Notes: generated by a model not told the origin, from the sequence alone. 64,000 bases of DNA from Campylorhamphus procurvoides (GCA_013396655.1 WBMV01000460.1:164209-228208); one strand, 5' to 3'; numbered from the stretch's first letter, positions 12,421-25,847 are shown. Numbers and translations: made by a program.

Positions 12421-13260
12421 TTCCCCATCGATCCGGTGCGATAAACCAGTTAGGCCTTAATGGCCAATGAGAGCCGCCTAACCCTCGCGGCGGCTCGGCC
12501 CTTCTGCCAGGGTGAAACGATAAGCTATTTTTGCAGCGCCTGTGGTGTCTGCAAACGCGAGCTGAGCTCCGGGGGACCCCCTGGAGCCCCACGGGGTCCG
12601 ACGGCTCCGCAAATGCATCGGGAGACTTCCCCTGCACAGGACCCTTCGCAGCAGGCTGAGCAGAGCTCGGCGCTCCCAAAACCCACCTGCCCCGACCCAG
12701 GGCACATCTACAGAGCGAGCTGAGCCTCGTGTAGGCGTCCGGAGGGCCCGCTGATTGTGGCTGAGAGCGAGAAAGCGCCCGAAACCTGCCACGTTTCGGC
12801 TCGCCATACGCGGCAAATACCGGCGGACCACACAGTCGGTGCCGGGGAAAACTGCCCGGGAACCGAGAGTGTTTGAGGCAATGCCCAGAGCTGCCCCCTG
12901 CCCCGGCCCCCTCCGGCCAGCCCAGGGCTCCGTCCTGGCACCTTCTGCCTCCTTCGGTTCCTGCTTTCCTCGATTCCTGCCCCCCTCGGCTGCTCTCCTC
13001 TCCTGCGACCCCTTCTCTTGGCGTCGCTGAGAACACGTCCTGCCCGCCCTGCAGCCTGCAAGCAGCTTATCACTGGTGCTGATAACCTTTTCCGTGCCTT
13101 TGGCTTGTTCCTACGTCTCACTCTCCGCTTTCCCCCTTTGCTTGAGTTTATCGACAAAATAAAGCGGATTGCCTGTTTGAACCCCAACATCTGGCATTGT
13201 GTACCCTAATCTTAAAAGCACGACGTTGCAGCTCCGCCTTTGACCGGCCTGTGACACAGA
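12421..13260. promoter_or_regulatory. Orphan CpG island
   Basis: An abrupt GC- and CpG-rich block in AT-rich surroundings. A manual count gives about 44 CpG in 12421-12960. A CCAAT box (GGCCAATGAG) lies near 12460 with GC-rich sequence after it. Several overlapping ORFs of 60-210 codons on both strands are the kind produced by GC-rich, stop-poor DNA, and none resembles a known protein. It could be the promoter or first exon of an unannotated transcript or a distal regulatory island; direction cannot be decided. It lies about 13 kb beyond the VLDLR proximal poly(A) site. Confidence 0.6.
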
Positions 13261-14205
13261 GGACACACACCCTATTCTGTGAGGAGGAAAGCCCACCCAC
13301 TGCCTGGTTGAGGGATTCAGCTTTGCAGTAGCAAAATAGCTCATAGGCTTTCTGCTTCAAGGTCCTTGATTTTCCATCTTTGAGTTATTTAGAGTAGGAA
13401 GCTGCCTGGAGGGCCTGTTTTTTATTCAGCTTTGTGGTATGGTGCTTGGCCTCAGTCATTACCCAAAATCCTTTAAAAAAGCAAAAGTTTGGTGACATGA
13501 CCCCTTGTCTAAGAAAGACATATAATCACAAGAGACTTGTGTTGGTACAGGCCAAGCTCTTGGAAAAGAATCTACAAATATAGGAATGATGGTTCTATTT
13601 TAATTTAATAAACCAGTAATTTAATGCCTTTGAAACATGTTCCATGATTAAAACAGTAGGAAGTGGAATAAGATTTGTCTCCTTATTACAATAAAGTGCT
13701 GGTGAATCCTATGCCATTAAAAAAAATAAAAAAGTTTATTTCAGTCTCAGGAAATAAAACCTACACGTTAATTTCTAAACGGATAAAATATGTTTGAGCA
13801 TGTGGTCTGTGGTGGCAAAGCAGTTGAAAATGGTCTAACAAGGACCTATCTTCTGATGCAGAATTAAGCCTATGGCTTAATACCCAAGCAAAAGAGCTGG
13901 TTGTTCAGAAGAATTATTATAGGCTGCCCTACAGCAGAAGGTACAGCCTTGAGCCTGAAGAAAGCCATTAACATGAAAGACAATGGAAATGCTAAACTAG
14001 TAACTTATCATCTCCTGATTTTCTTTCCCCTCTTTCTTAAGGAGGGACATAGGACATTAATGCCATATAAAAGAACAAACTGAAAAGGGCCAGCCTGAGA
14101 AAAACCTATTTCCAGCTGATCTAGCAACACTAATTGAGTCACTTGTATTTGTCTCCCCTTAAATGGAAAAGCCAGCATTACTTCTGGGCATGATAGCACT
14201 AGGTT

Positions 14206-14236
14206 CTGTGTGTGTGGGGAGTGTGTGTGTGTGTGC
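14206..14236 (+). repeat. (GT)n microsatellite
   Basis: Interrupted TG dinucleotide run (TGTGTGTGTG, GGGA, then GTGTGTGTGTGTGTG), followed by GCATGCACACATG. Confidence 0.9.
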
Positions 14237-14735
14237 ATGCACACATGAAGAGGAAACATTCTAGAAGCAGCATCAAACTGCAATTTCTCAATTTTTTTGG
14301 CAGCTGGAGCGTAACATTGCCTTCTAAGTAGATTTTCTTTCATTTAATTTGTTGGATTAACATAACTAAAATGGTGGTCATAGGCCAGAAAAACATTGTG
14401 TCTGTCTTTTTTTCTTTATTGGCTTGCCCTCTGACAGTATTATGTTTCAGTGTCTGCCAGCTGGGTGACAGACTGCCTGATGAAAATTATCACATTGCCC
14501 TCTGTTGTGGACACAATGTGTCATAAGCAAAGTATCCATGATGTCACAGTTTTACCCTCTAGTGGATGTATAACACAAAAAATAAAAACTATGAAACAGC
14601 TATTCCTCTGCACAAATTTCCTTGTTCCTGTGGTGGCTTACATTCTTATAATTATTACTTTTCTTCCATTAAATGCTTATACTCTGTTACATACCAAAAA
14701 TTAAATCGTGTTCTTTCCTTAAATCAGTTCATGTA

Positions 14736-14806
14736 TTGGTTTATTTGTTTGGGGTTTTTTGGTTGTTTTTGTGTGTGTGTGTGTTTTTTGTTTTTGTTTT
14801 TTTTTT
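14736..14806 (+). repeat. GT-rich and poly-T low-complexity tract
   Basis: Consists of GGTTTATTTGTTTGGGG, a GTGTGTGTGTGTG core and a long T run. Similar in style to the tract at 1547-1689. Confidence 0.85.
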
Positions 14807-15602
14807 AAGCTCTGAACTAGTATGGTTGTTTCTGTTTGTTTAGCTGATGTATCCCCCAGAACAATTGTACTGGATCGTCAGCAAGTAAATCTGAAAACAG
14901 AAGACAAAATGTTGCTTCCAATGACTTTTTTGATGTGGCTTTTTTTTTTGTTTGTTTGGGTTTTTTAAGTAACAGATAATTCTACCCAAATATTTAGAAC
15001 TATGAAAATGTCCTCTTTCACTCAGGGCAGTCTAAATTTTAGAATTTCACTATTGAAACATGTCATATATGTTCTCTTTGCATAACTTCAAGTAAGAGAG
15101 TCCCTTCTGGCATTTGACACCATGTGATAAAAATAGGTATCTCAGCCCAAAAAACAGAGGAAAACTTCCTTCCATTTCTCAAAGGCAGAGTAAAATTTCC
15201 ATTGGAGCTGAGGGATATTCTAAATGCAGGGTGTGGCCTTAAAGCTTCATCGGTTTCTTAAGCTGATATATTTGTGGCAAACCCCATTGACTGAAGAAGA
15301 TTAAATAGTTATGCAATAAATATATACACCAGACCTTTACAGCATCATAAACATTTCCCCCGTATGCAAAGACTATTATATCCTGCACACAGCAGTCAAC
15401 AAACTACCTGACAGTAAAGAGAGATGGAAAACTTTGCTGTTAAATGTAACCAAATCATCTCAGTAATATTTTCATTACCATTTAGGTTATTCTGATCCTG
15501 AAGGCTTTTCTTCTGTAAATGTGTCCTGCCAAACTTTCAGGTTGTTACTTTGGCTGTGAAGCTGCTACTTTGAGGAAACCAGGTTCCAGTCTCAGGGTTC
15601 CA

Positions 15603-15619
15603 TTTTTTTTTTTTTTTTT
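15603..15619 (+). repeat. Poly-T run (17 T)
   Basis: Uninterrupted run of 17 T. It could be a degraded retroelement tail, but no element is recognisable beside it. Confidence 0.9.
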
Positions 15620-18074
15620 GTGGATAATTGAGGACTGTGTTCTAGACTCCAGGCAAATCATATCTCACATATGGGTTTCAGGCACAGAAGATGATATTCT
15701 TATGCTGTTACATCATATAATGGAAATGACATCTAACTCTGAAGTAGGATCCATTTAAAAACATTCCTAGTACATGGTATTTCTTTTTGTAATCTGTGTC
15801 ATTTCTTCCCCCTTTATCTAAAGAAAATTGATTTGTTTTGGTTTTGTTGAAAGCAGGGCAAGCTTTCATAAATATTCAGGAAAAGAAATTGCTGCACCTA
15901 AAGTGTGTAAAATGCTACACAAAATATTGACTGTTATGCCTTGGTACAGTCATGCATGTTTCTCTTCATGTCTGTTCTTTTTCAGTTGCATGAAGTGAAT
16001 TTTAATTAATTGCAGTAAGGATGGAAATGACAATATGGCAAAATCTGCAGCTTTTTTATGTCAAGCAAGCTATTATGTTTTGTGTCTTGTATAATCACTT
16101 GTCTGTACACAAAGATAGAAAAAGGTGGTGAGGATTTAGTGCTGTTTGACTATCATTTGGCGTGCCCATTAAATTACTGCACAAAACAGACAACAATGCA
16201 GATTCAAGCCCTGAGACTTGTGTTAACTTGACTACATAAATGGGTCTCCAAGTTTAAAAACAATTGAACAAAAGAGCCACCATGGAGTGATTAAGATTTA
16301 TTTGGATGCTGGAGTGCACAGCTGCTGCAGAGAGGAGGGAGGGAGACTGCATGCATCCTCAGGACTTGCCTGTGCTTGGCACAAGTCCCAGCTGCGAGGG
16401 AAAGAAATGAGCAACTGTACAACCTTTGTGCTCCTCTGCCTTCTCAGAGCTGGCCTAATCTCCCAGCACGAACAGGATCACTCCCACAGAGGTACCACTG
16501 AGCAAAGGGCTTGCCAGGCTGCAGCAGTGCTCTGATTAAGTGTGATCTGGCCACATCACACTCTGAATTTGTTCAGTTCTCCTGAAGCCACACCTCTGGT
16601 ACTTTTGTGCTACTGCAGAAGGGCAAAGGGATAGAGGTCAGGTAAGGAGTAGTCTGCTGGTTTACTTGTGATTTTATTTCTTCAGGGCACCTACTTGAAT
16701 GCCCAGCACTGTTTGCAAAGCTAAAAAAACAAAAGGCCTTTGACTGCTTTGGTACTGTCAACAATACAGGGGTGACACAGCCTCCAGCTGAAGGCTGTCT
16801 CTTCCTGCGTTAAGGATTCTGATGTCTCGCTTCCTGTGTTACTGATTATCCCAGTCTGCTCATGTTTGCTAATGACTTAAGGAGTCTTTTGAGAAGCTAG
16901 ATTACCACTGCAGAAACTAAAAATGAAAGCATCACGAGAGGGCAATATGAACACAGAAGCTAAACATTTCATTGTACTTGTTTTAAAAATGACCAGTTTT
17001 GGTGGAAATTTGTCTGCTCTCAGGGAGCAGGCAGTGCAGGATTGGAACTAAAACAGGCAGAGTGAAAATGATTATCTTCCAAGTCAGGGAACCATTCACA
17101 TATTCAGTAGTATAGCTTTAGCAATGAGCTAAAAAACTACTGATTTTTTCTTTTTTTCAATGCCACCAGACAGTTTTCTAATAGCAGATTTTATTCAACT
17201 GTCCACTTTTAATGCAACAAGAGATGGGCAGACTGGTACAATGCATCCAGCTTCTATGCCAATGTTCTTTGCTGTTAAGCCAAAATGGTATAGTGGTACA
17301 AATTGGGTTGATTTTTACTTTTTGTCTTTGGGACGAATAAGTTAATCAGCCCGTGACATTTTCCTTTTTTTCTCCTTCAATTCACACTTCTGATAACATC
17401 TCCACTCCTTTGGGGTACAGATGTTTGAGCACTATAATATTGTAAAGGTTACAATCACAACAATGCATCATAATTTTGTTAAAATTAAGAGAAATCTTTA
17501 GTATTAAAAATGTTCTTTGTGGCGTAGTCTTATAAAAACTGACTAGAAACATCCGATGGTCAGCAACACTAACATCCTTAAGGCCTTTGCTCATACTATA
17601 AGCTTGATGATTAGAAAATGTTCTTATGCTGAGTCTGTTAATGAATGATGAATAGAGTAAGCATGTCTATGAGACTTCCAAACAACATAAAGTAAATCCA
17701 GATTATTGTTGAACTTCCTGTGTTGAACAGGATGAGTCTTGTGGCTACTGACTGAGACTGTGAGTTAACAGAAAACTTCAGTGTTCTGTTTTAAGCATGT
17801 CAGCATAGAAGCCTCACTGACCCAGGTCCTGAAGTATATTTACTTTCATTAAAAGCATTATGCTAGTTGTGCCAAAGAGTAACACTTTCTTACTCACATT
17901 GATGGCTGACATCTGCATTTGGTTCCATTATTCTTTCCAAAGAACAATGCCTTGTTTTGTGGCCTTGTACCAGAAAACTTTACTCACTCATTGCTAAAAG
18001 AAACAAGCATCATAACAATGCATTGATCAACACTGAATAATAAAGTCTGATCTAAGCAGCCAATACAAAATTTG

Positions 18075-18190
18075 CCCAGACAAGGCCCTGAGCAACCTGA
18101 TTTAGCTTTGAAAGGAGCCCTGCTTTATGCAGGAAGCTGGACTAGATGACCTTCCAGGATTTTTCGGGGGCTGTATATTTGAAATCCAGT
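18075..18190 (+). mobile_element. CR1 LINE fragment
   Basis: Reads GACAAGGCCCTGAGCAACCT, then a short variable part, then GGAAGCTGGACTAGATGACC and TTCCAGGA. This is the forward CR1 3'-UTR pattern (CCTGAGCAACCTG, then GGACTAGATGACCT). The terminal repeat is missing. It is diverged and non-coding. Confidence 0.75.
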
Positions 18191-21100
18191 CAATGACATA
18201 GTGTTTTCTGTTTACTCCTCCTGTTACTTTCAGACATTCTGCTTGTGTCTCAGACTAGTGCAGTACATATTATGGAATGAATGTATACACAGTTGGATTA
18301 AACTTTGCATTTATGTAACTTCTATTTTCTGCCTTCTTAAGCACAGTATGGTTAATGCAAGATCTTACAACTAACAGTGAAATAAATGTCATTATGGTGC
18401 ACATCACCTACACTGCCTACTGGATAAACCACATCAGCAAAACATTAGCAGAATTCACCTCAGGTCTTTGCTAAAATTTGGTTAAATTATGGCATTGGGC
18501 ATCTTTAAGTGAAGTCTGCTTTTACATGTGTGGTTGTGTATACGAGTACATATACATGCATGCACTCAGGTTCCCCTTGAGCTTTACAAGCCCTAGTTAA
18601 TGGCCTCATGACTTGTTAAAAGTGGAAAAACTGAACCATAGAAGAGATTTGCCCTAAATGAAACAGGAAACCAATAGGAAGAGGTGAATACACTTTCCAC
18701 TTACCACATGAGTTATTTAGCAGCTTTCCATACATACCTAATCTGAAGGCAGCTGTGACTCCTTATGAAGCATGAGACCATATAGTCTAGTCACATTCGT
18801 AAGGTCCATGAAGTTTAAACAATCAAACATGATGAACTGGAGCACAGAAACTGAAGTACTGGGGCATCCTGTGACAATTGTACCTAACCACATCAGCTTG
18901 TGTGCTGAAGATAAATTGTTGAGTGGGGGATTTTCTTCTGTGTTGGGCTGAGGATTTCTGTGACTTCTGCACATTTTTACTCTCTCAAGAACATTATACA
19001 AAGTAAATTGGGCTTTCTGTTGGTTCACTTGTCTGTGTACATCTTTTAAAAGCAAACTGTAAGTTCCTAACAAGTCAAGCTATAAATTTGTCAAGCTGAA
19101 AACACACTGATTTTATTTCCTTCCTATTTGTAAAAAATTAAATCATTGGTAATGTACGTTCCCTGCTACTGCCTCATTATGGCCCTTTTAGTCCTCATCA
19201 TTTTAATACCTGAGTTGTGTTTAGCTGGTCTTCTGGACTTTCATTTATAGTCACATTAGAGAATGGTATTTAATACAGCTCATAATGTAACAGTTTATGC
19301 TGATAAGGATCCCCTGCAAGAATGATTATTATGGCAGCTTCACCTTTGACTTAAACTGATTTGATGCTCTAGTCTGCAATGCATAGCTCCACTTGTTAGT
19401 ATTTATTTCTGATCTTAAATAAGAAAGAATGTCCTTCTGCCTGCTTATTAATCCTTGTTCCTTTGTTTCAACAGATGGCTGAGGCATTGATTGCTGCCCT
19501 CAGAAGAGGGCTGGAGCCTTTCCATAAGCCCCAGACTCTCTGGCAGGAACTCATCCTTCAAAGAGCACCTGAGGATGTTGCTGCAGGCCTTATGGAGGCT
19601 GCCCAGACTTTCTGTGCTTTTTTAGTTGCCCTATATTTTGCAATGTGAACAGTGGGGGGTTTGCATATTTTGCTTCTGTTCTTGGATTTACCCATGCAAT
19701 TGCTTTTGATCACTATGAATTTGGGTCAGGTTCCTTCCTGTGATTTATGGCTAACACAAGGGAGATTGAAAATTTACCTAAGGGTATGGAATGACAATAA
19801 CAAAATGGGGAGATAACCCAGCCACCACCTCACAGTGCATTCATCACTCTACGATCACTGCCCACAACAGGCTCTTTGGTGCTGGGAAATTCAGGGTTGT
19901 TCATCCATCTTTGGTTATCCACTTTGCACTCCTCTGTCCTACAGATCTTATTTCACAGTATCGAGAATCTTCTACAAAAACACCAAACCAAACAAAAACA
20001 AAAAAAACCCAACACCTAAATGGGGAGGTGCAAGCAAAGGGGAAGTTGCCACATGTCTAAGTGCATCAGAGGCACCGGAATATTCTCTTGTGATGATTGG
20101 GTTCCCCATTGCAGACCCCTGGCTCAGCCCCTTCTCTTTAGTCAGAATGTGAAGCTTCACTTCTTCCCTACAGGGACAAAGAACATGGTCTGAAAAGAAT
20201 TAATTGACTTACACAAGTTGTGATTATTTTAATTCTTCAGTGATTTCGTAATGTGATTTTTAAGCTCTTAATGACTAGGCTGCCTGTTTGACTTCCTTCC
20301 ATTCTGAAATAATTTAAAGGCAGATTAATTTTCTCTGTTGTCCCTACAGTACCATGTCAAAAAGTGCCATTTAGTGTTTGTTACATTAATTAATTGGTAC
20401 TGAAGTGTCAGATTAGAAGAACAATAAACATCACAAAACACCCCCAAACTACTAATGCTGATGTACTTACAGCCACTTGCAGAATCTATACCCTGAAATG
20501 GATCCTTTTAAGTGCTGATCACTAAAAGAGTGTTGGAGTAACTCCTAGTCAAAGTCATGTCTATCATGTTTATACAGGGAGCACTGAACAGCCTTCTGCT
20601 AGAGATTTGTAATGGTCAACAAGGGAGCTTCAGGTGGTGTCATATAACTGGTAATGTCTGTTGCTTGCATGTGACATTTAAATGACAAGGACAGCTACCC
20701 TAACAAAATGTTGGTCTTGAGTAGTCAGTGGTTATTTGCATCTGAAACCTAAGATGGTGAAAAATGGCTTTTTTTTGAATGGTTTTTGTCTCAAATGCAT
20801 GCACTGTATCAAATACTGAAATGCAGTTCTCATAATGCCAGTTGAGTTATGGTGTCTGAAAATAAGGAGTTTTACAATTTTTCTTTCTCTGCATTCACTT
20901 ACATAAATTAAACCAACACTGGAGGCTGCCAAAAAGACAAAGGGCTATATGCTACAATCTGTCAGCTACCCACTTTCATCTAAGCAGTTGTTCAAACTGT
21001 TTCTGAGAAAAAAATATAGGTATATTACAATTACAAAATTGTCAAGTTCTGGCATCGGGAACTTGATAATGTGTATGGATCACACCAATAACTTAGAGAT

Positions 21101-22099
21101 AAATTCTATGGACACTGCCCTACCAACCCCACCGCCCCCTCCATTACTTTGACCTATTCTTCAATCAAAAAAAGTTGGGAGAGGAGGGGCAGTTGGTCAA
21201 ATGTTGTCTAATTGAAGAATAACCAATGTTCCATCTTGTAAAAACAGAATGACAAAGTTGCTGCTGCATCAATATTTCACATGTAATTTGAGTTTTGTCC
21301 TAAGGTTTTATTAAGTGTCCTTATTTGAAAAAAAGTTCACAGGGGAACTTCTTTTGCCACCAGAGGCACAAGCTGAAAAGTTAGAAACTCACGGTATTTG
21401 TCACCTAGACAGTAGCAGTCACAATACCCTGTGAAATTAGCAAATCATAATCTAACTTTCTTGAAAGTCTAACTGAAATGCACAAAAGAAAAAAAAAAAA
21501 AGAATAAGTGGTCCAAACAAAACCACCACTTCTTGGCTACACACATCCACAAAAAGGACATTAGACCAGACAGCACTGCTTCTAGACTGTTATGGTGTTG
21601 TCTGTATTCAATGATCAGCCTTTCCAAGAGACCTTTCAACAATACTTTCCACTGGAAGGAATGTTAAGTTAATCTTTTCAAGTTGATATCCAACTATCAA
21701 CTTTAAATCTATGCACTGACATTACCATAAAATATTTCCATATATTCTGAAGTTTGACTCTAATAAAGCATGTCTTGGGGAGAAGGCAAAACTATACCTA
21801 AAATCCATGTAGTTTTTCTACAGAAGACATCTCCACAGCAAAAAAAAAAAAACAGTTTCTACAAAATGTGTTTTTTTCCCGTTAATTTGTCTTGATTTAG
21901 TGCTTAGTATTTTCTGTGTTCAGGCAATGCATTATAGACCAAAGAGTGTATTAGTTAAGTTAGTCTTCAGTACCTTGTTCAGGTTGTGTGTGATATTTTT
22001 CACATACAATAGGAAGCATTTCCCACAGCTTGACAGAGATGAGCAAGTGTCCTGACCAGGGCTGTGCACAGGAAAATCAAGACCATCCATCATTCTTTC

Positions 22100-25000
22100 C
22101 ACAAGCAGTCTTTATTTCAGATGTTCAACAGCCTGGTTACTCAGCAGCCTAACTGATTGCACAGCCTGTCTGTCCCTCCCTTGCCCTGAAGACTTTTTCA
22201 TTTAATATGGGCAAATTTTGAAGCTTGATCAGGAAACAAAAAAGTGAAAACTAGCAAGCCAGGAATTTACAGTTCAACAGAGCAGTCAAACCTCTTTAAA
22301 CACCTTCTGGTAAATGATGGTACCAACTATAGCTGTAAGTCAGCTCAAAGAAGGAATAGGAGCATGCCTCTTTGCAGACATGCTATGGCATAGCTACAAA
22401 AAGTATTGGCAGGCCTCCACTTACATCCCAAGGCTATGAATTGAAGAATGCTTCTGTAGCTGTATGCTTTTTTCTTTATTTGAGGAGTCCGACACTATTT
22501 CTTCCAGCCTCAGTCTTTGTTCAGTACTTTTTCCATAATCTAGCATGATTCAGCACTTACAAAAAAGTAGATAAATGGATCTTCAGTTTCAGAAAAGATC
22601 TGATTGAAAAAAGGTATATTCATTAAAAATGTAGGCAAATACAAGCTGGGTTGGGAAAAGGCACACTGCAGCTATCTGTAGAGGAATGAGGTGAGAAGGG
22701 GAAGAAGTGAATCACATGAGCAACATCAATTCCATTTATGTTAATTTCCCTCTGTTTTTACAGCACTGTAAATATTTTACATTATTGCTCAAAGGCAGAT
22801 CAAATAGGAGGCAGAAAAGAATGTAGGAGCTGAGGGAGTGTATTAAGAGAAATCTGCATATTTATAAAGGAAAGAAAGAGCCAGTTTCAAGTCTAGCTTT
22901 GCACTCATAGTGGCTAGCAGACACTGAACAGAAGTAGGCAGTATTTAGAACCAGAGGGCTTATGAATTCATGTGGGAAACAGAAATTATACCATTACATT
23001 GAGTACTATTCCAATAGCAAACTAAAGCTGTATTTTTATATCTATTAGCAGAAAACCCTTAATGAGAAATATAAAGTCAACTTAACAGTGAAACCCAAAC
23101 AGATTATTAACATCCCATAGCTCTGTGAGCCCATAAGTCAGCAGCAGAGGAGCTTAGACAGGGATGATCTTTGAGAATTTGTTTAGTGGACACCAGCACA
23201 GCCACAGGGTACTGCTGCAGGAGTGCACAGCACAGCTACACCACCTGCATTAGATGCCAAAAGAGTCATATGACAAGCAATAAAACAGAGTGAAACACTT
23301 GCAGATGGCAGGGGAGAAAAATTGTTTAAAGAAAGCAAGGCATTTGTCAATGCAAGTTGGATCTGTTTTTACAGAAGGAATCCCTGACTATTTTCCAAGC
23401 TTTCTGTAGAAGTAAACAATTATTTCATAACACAAAAATGAAGAAAGGCAGGAAGAATTAATTCAAGTGAGACTAAGAACTAAACTATATATGCAAGTAA
23501 AGAGGCCATCTTCTATCATCTCCTGCTACTGTGTGGTATTTCCCACTCCTCCCTCCTGCTATCTGAAGGCATTGAAGTTTTATCTGGTAAAGCATTAAGT
23601 CTCCTCTAGACTACAGGAACTACTTTTGTATGTCAAGGCACAATTCTGACAACTTGGTTTAGCACATTAATATTAGACAATAGATTCCTAGAGCCCACAG
23701 TTTCTGTAAGAACCATCTCAGGGTTTCCCAAAACAGATTTAACTTGCTACTTCAACTGTATGTTAACATCAGGAAGAATTGTCTTTCTTGGTCTTACTGG
23801 TCTACTCCTTATGCTATTTGGCATGATACTGCTAACAGAGCATTTAGCCTGTAAATAGCTGCCATATGAATTTATAATCAACCATCTGACTGAAAATTAT
23901 GTTTTCTTGTTTGTCACATTTGAACACAAATACATACTTCTCAGTAGCCTCAGTTAAACATCTTACTGAAACAGCTGAATTCAACCCCATAACTAATGAT
24001 CCTTACATATTAGACTGATGTGAAAGGCGCTTTATTCCAAACAGTACGTGGAAAAATAGATACAATATCCCTGCCCAGAAACTTTAGAGGCCCCCTTACA
24101 TCCTAATGTTCGCAAGATATTATAGTGAACTTGCATTCCAGGTACTGAAAATGTCTGCAGACAATTAGGAGTTGCTAGAAGCTTCAACTTCCCAAGGAGT
24201 TGTGAGCAGCAGACCCCTGGATATAGCTGGATATAGCTGCAATGAGAACAGGCATTAGAACCCAGCTCAGGAACTGATCCATGTTCCTTCCTGATGATTT
24301 TCATTGTTACTATTTTAGAGACAGGATTGTTTGAGAAAGATTTAACAAGTCATCACTAAAGAATAGCCAAGAGATTTTTGCTTCTTCCAAGCTATGTGTT
24401 AGCCTTGAACCTGCATGCCATTTGAAGTACTTTTTTCTTACCTTGAGAGGAGAAGGATTAGCAACAGTCAGGTAGCATCTCATACTACAACAGTTATGGG
24501 GTGGCAATTCCTGGCCAAGATCATGCAGTGTCAGGGAAGAAACCACATTTTTATTCCAGAAAAACAGTTTGTCATTAAGGAAACTATTAACAGCTAGGGA
24601 ATCTACATTTTACTCAGTTGGAGGTTACCAAGTAGTTCTGCCATAAAGATCAAAAGCTTTATCTTTCTTTACTTCAAACTTGATCACAGAGCAAAATGCC
24701 TGAAAACCACAGAACCTGCAAGTTAATTCAGTCAATACTTCTCTACTGCAGGAATGAGCTATACATGAACAGTGGATAAGGAGCATACCTCGTGCTACTA
24801 AAATTGGCACTCAAGTAGTATGGTACTAGTTATCAGACAAGTATTATCTTCCCAGACCCAGAGCAGTTGTACAATTTATTTTTCACTCCTAGTCTCTCAA
24901 GAGGCTCCAGCACTTCAAGTGATTGGTATCTTCTAGCCATTGCAATGAACTGAGTTGCCACAAGGAAGGGGACCCTAGCTCATAAATGTGCATTGCAGGG

Positions 25001-25574
25001 GTCTTCAGTCATTACACATGTAGCAATAGGGGCTTTTCAGCACTGAAACCTTGAGGAGGCTGCCACGGTAAGCTGCTGAGTCACAATTCTAACATTCCTG
25101 TGCACAAGTGTAGCAACTACAAGGACCCAGCTTCCACTGGCCATAAGGAATAACTGCTAACAGCCTGACAACACACTGTGAGCTTGTGCATAACATCCTT
25201 TGCAAGGAAGGACCTTATACTTATGCGACAATGTTTTGACCTGTCTCCACCCAGCATGTCTGTCAGTGCTGCCTCCTGAGTGCTTGCAATTAGCAGTTGA
25301 GTATTTTTAGCCCGTGTGAATCCTAACTCAGAAGTCCAGCTAGACGCCTATGATAGCAGATCCACTCTGGCCAGTACTCTGCAAACTATTAGTCTCAAGT
25401 ACAAACCTCTGTCATCTGGCAAGTCAGTACAGTATTAGGAGTGTGGAATACTGCTAAAAAAACTGAAGAAATACTTCATGATCTGGCTAGCAGTAGTAGC
25501 GTAGCCTACTAAAGTTTTCAGCTTAGGAGATACTCTATTTTACTTCACTGCCAACATAATAATAGAGAACAATA
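22100..25574 (-). other. VLDLR downstream flank, possible extended 3' UTR
   Basis: No ORF or exon recognised. The plus strand is A-rich relative to T here (row 22801: 25 A, 11 T; row 23281: 27 A, 10 T), as inside the VLDLR introns (row 33121: 21 A, 10 T). The stretches left of about 21 kb and right of about 41 kb tend to be T-rich. This fits leftward transcription continuing past the proximal poly(A) site. Further AATAAA hexamers on the minus strand occur at 24875-24880, 24550-24555 and 24031-24036. Confidence 0.4.
22111..22116 (-). terminator. Candidate distal VLDLR poly(A) signal
   Basis: The minus strand reads GAAATAAAGACTGCTTGTGG: a canonical AATAAA followed within about 10 nt by a GU-rich stretch. 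It lies close to the point where the A-over-T excess of the plus strand fades. Use would give a 3' UTR of about 4.1 kb. Not proven. Confidence 0.35.
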
Positions 25575-25593
25575 CTTTAAATGCTTAATGTTT

Positions 25594-25599
25594 TTTATT
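25594..25599 (-). terminator. Proximal VLDLR poly(A) signal
   Basis: The minus strand reads AAAAATAAAAAACATTAAGC, with a U/GU-rich downstream stretch (TATTGTTCTC, then TTATGTTGG). It is the first clearly supported AATAAA downstream of the stop codon. Confidence 0.6.
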
Positions 25600-25847
25600 T
25601 TTATCCCCTCCTCTGCATTTAGGTTTTACAGTGGTTTCTTAAAAATCATTCATTCTTGTAAGCCTCTAAGAGGTAACAGACAAGATTGAAACAATCATAC
25701 ATACAAAATTACTTATGTTTACAAATTTTTGGCAATCATAGTAACCCGTTTTTTCCTATTGCCATTGCCCCAATCATTGAAAAAGACAGTGTACAATAAT
25801 TTACATCTGAAGTATTTCAAAGTGCTCGATAGTGATTTTCCAATAAT

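Larger units (their letters stand above)
13300..22090. other. Non-coding intergenic stretch
   Basis: Mostly AT-rich, with more T than A on the plus strand in many rows. It contains GT and poly-T simple repeats and a CR1 fragment, listed separately. A modestly GC-richer patch at about 16300-16620 has no recognisable coding content. No gene supported. Confidence 0.65.

Noticed and set aside
12404..13190. ORFs of 210 and 160 codons in the CpG island
   Set aside because: Overlapping ORFs exist in several frames on both strands, as expected from GC-rich DNA. They are low-complexity (Arg, Gly, Pro, Ala) with no known domain.
24221..24240. Tandem copy of GGATATAGCT
   Set aside because: Only two 10-bp units; too short to be meaningful.
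1..25000. Expected neighbour KCNV2
   Set aside because: Its large first coding exon would appear as an ORF of several hundred codons with potassium-channel motifs; nothing like it is present.
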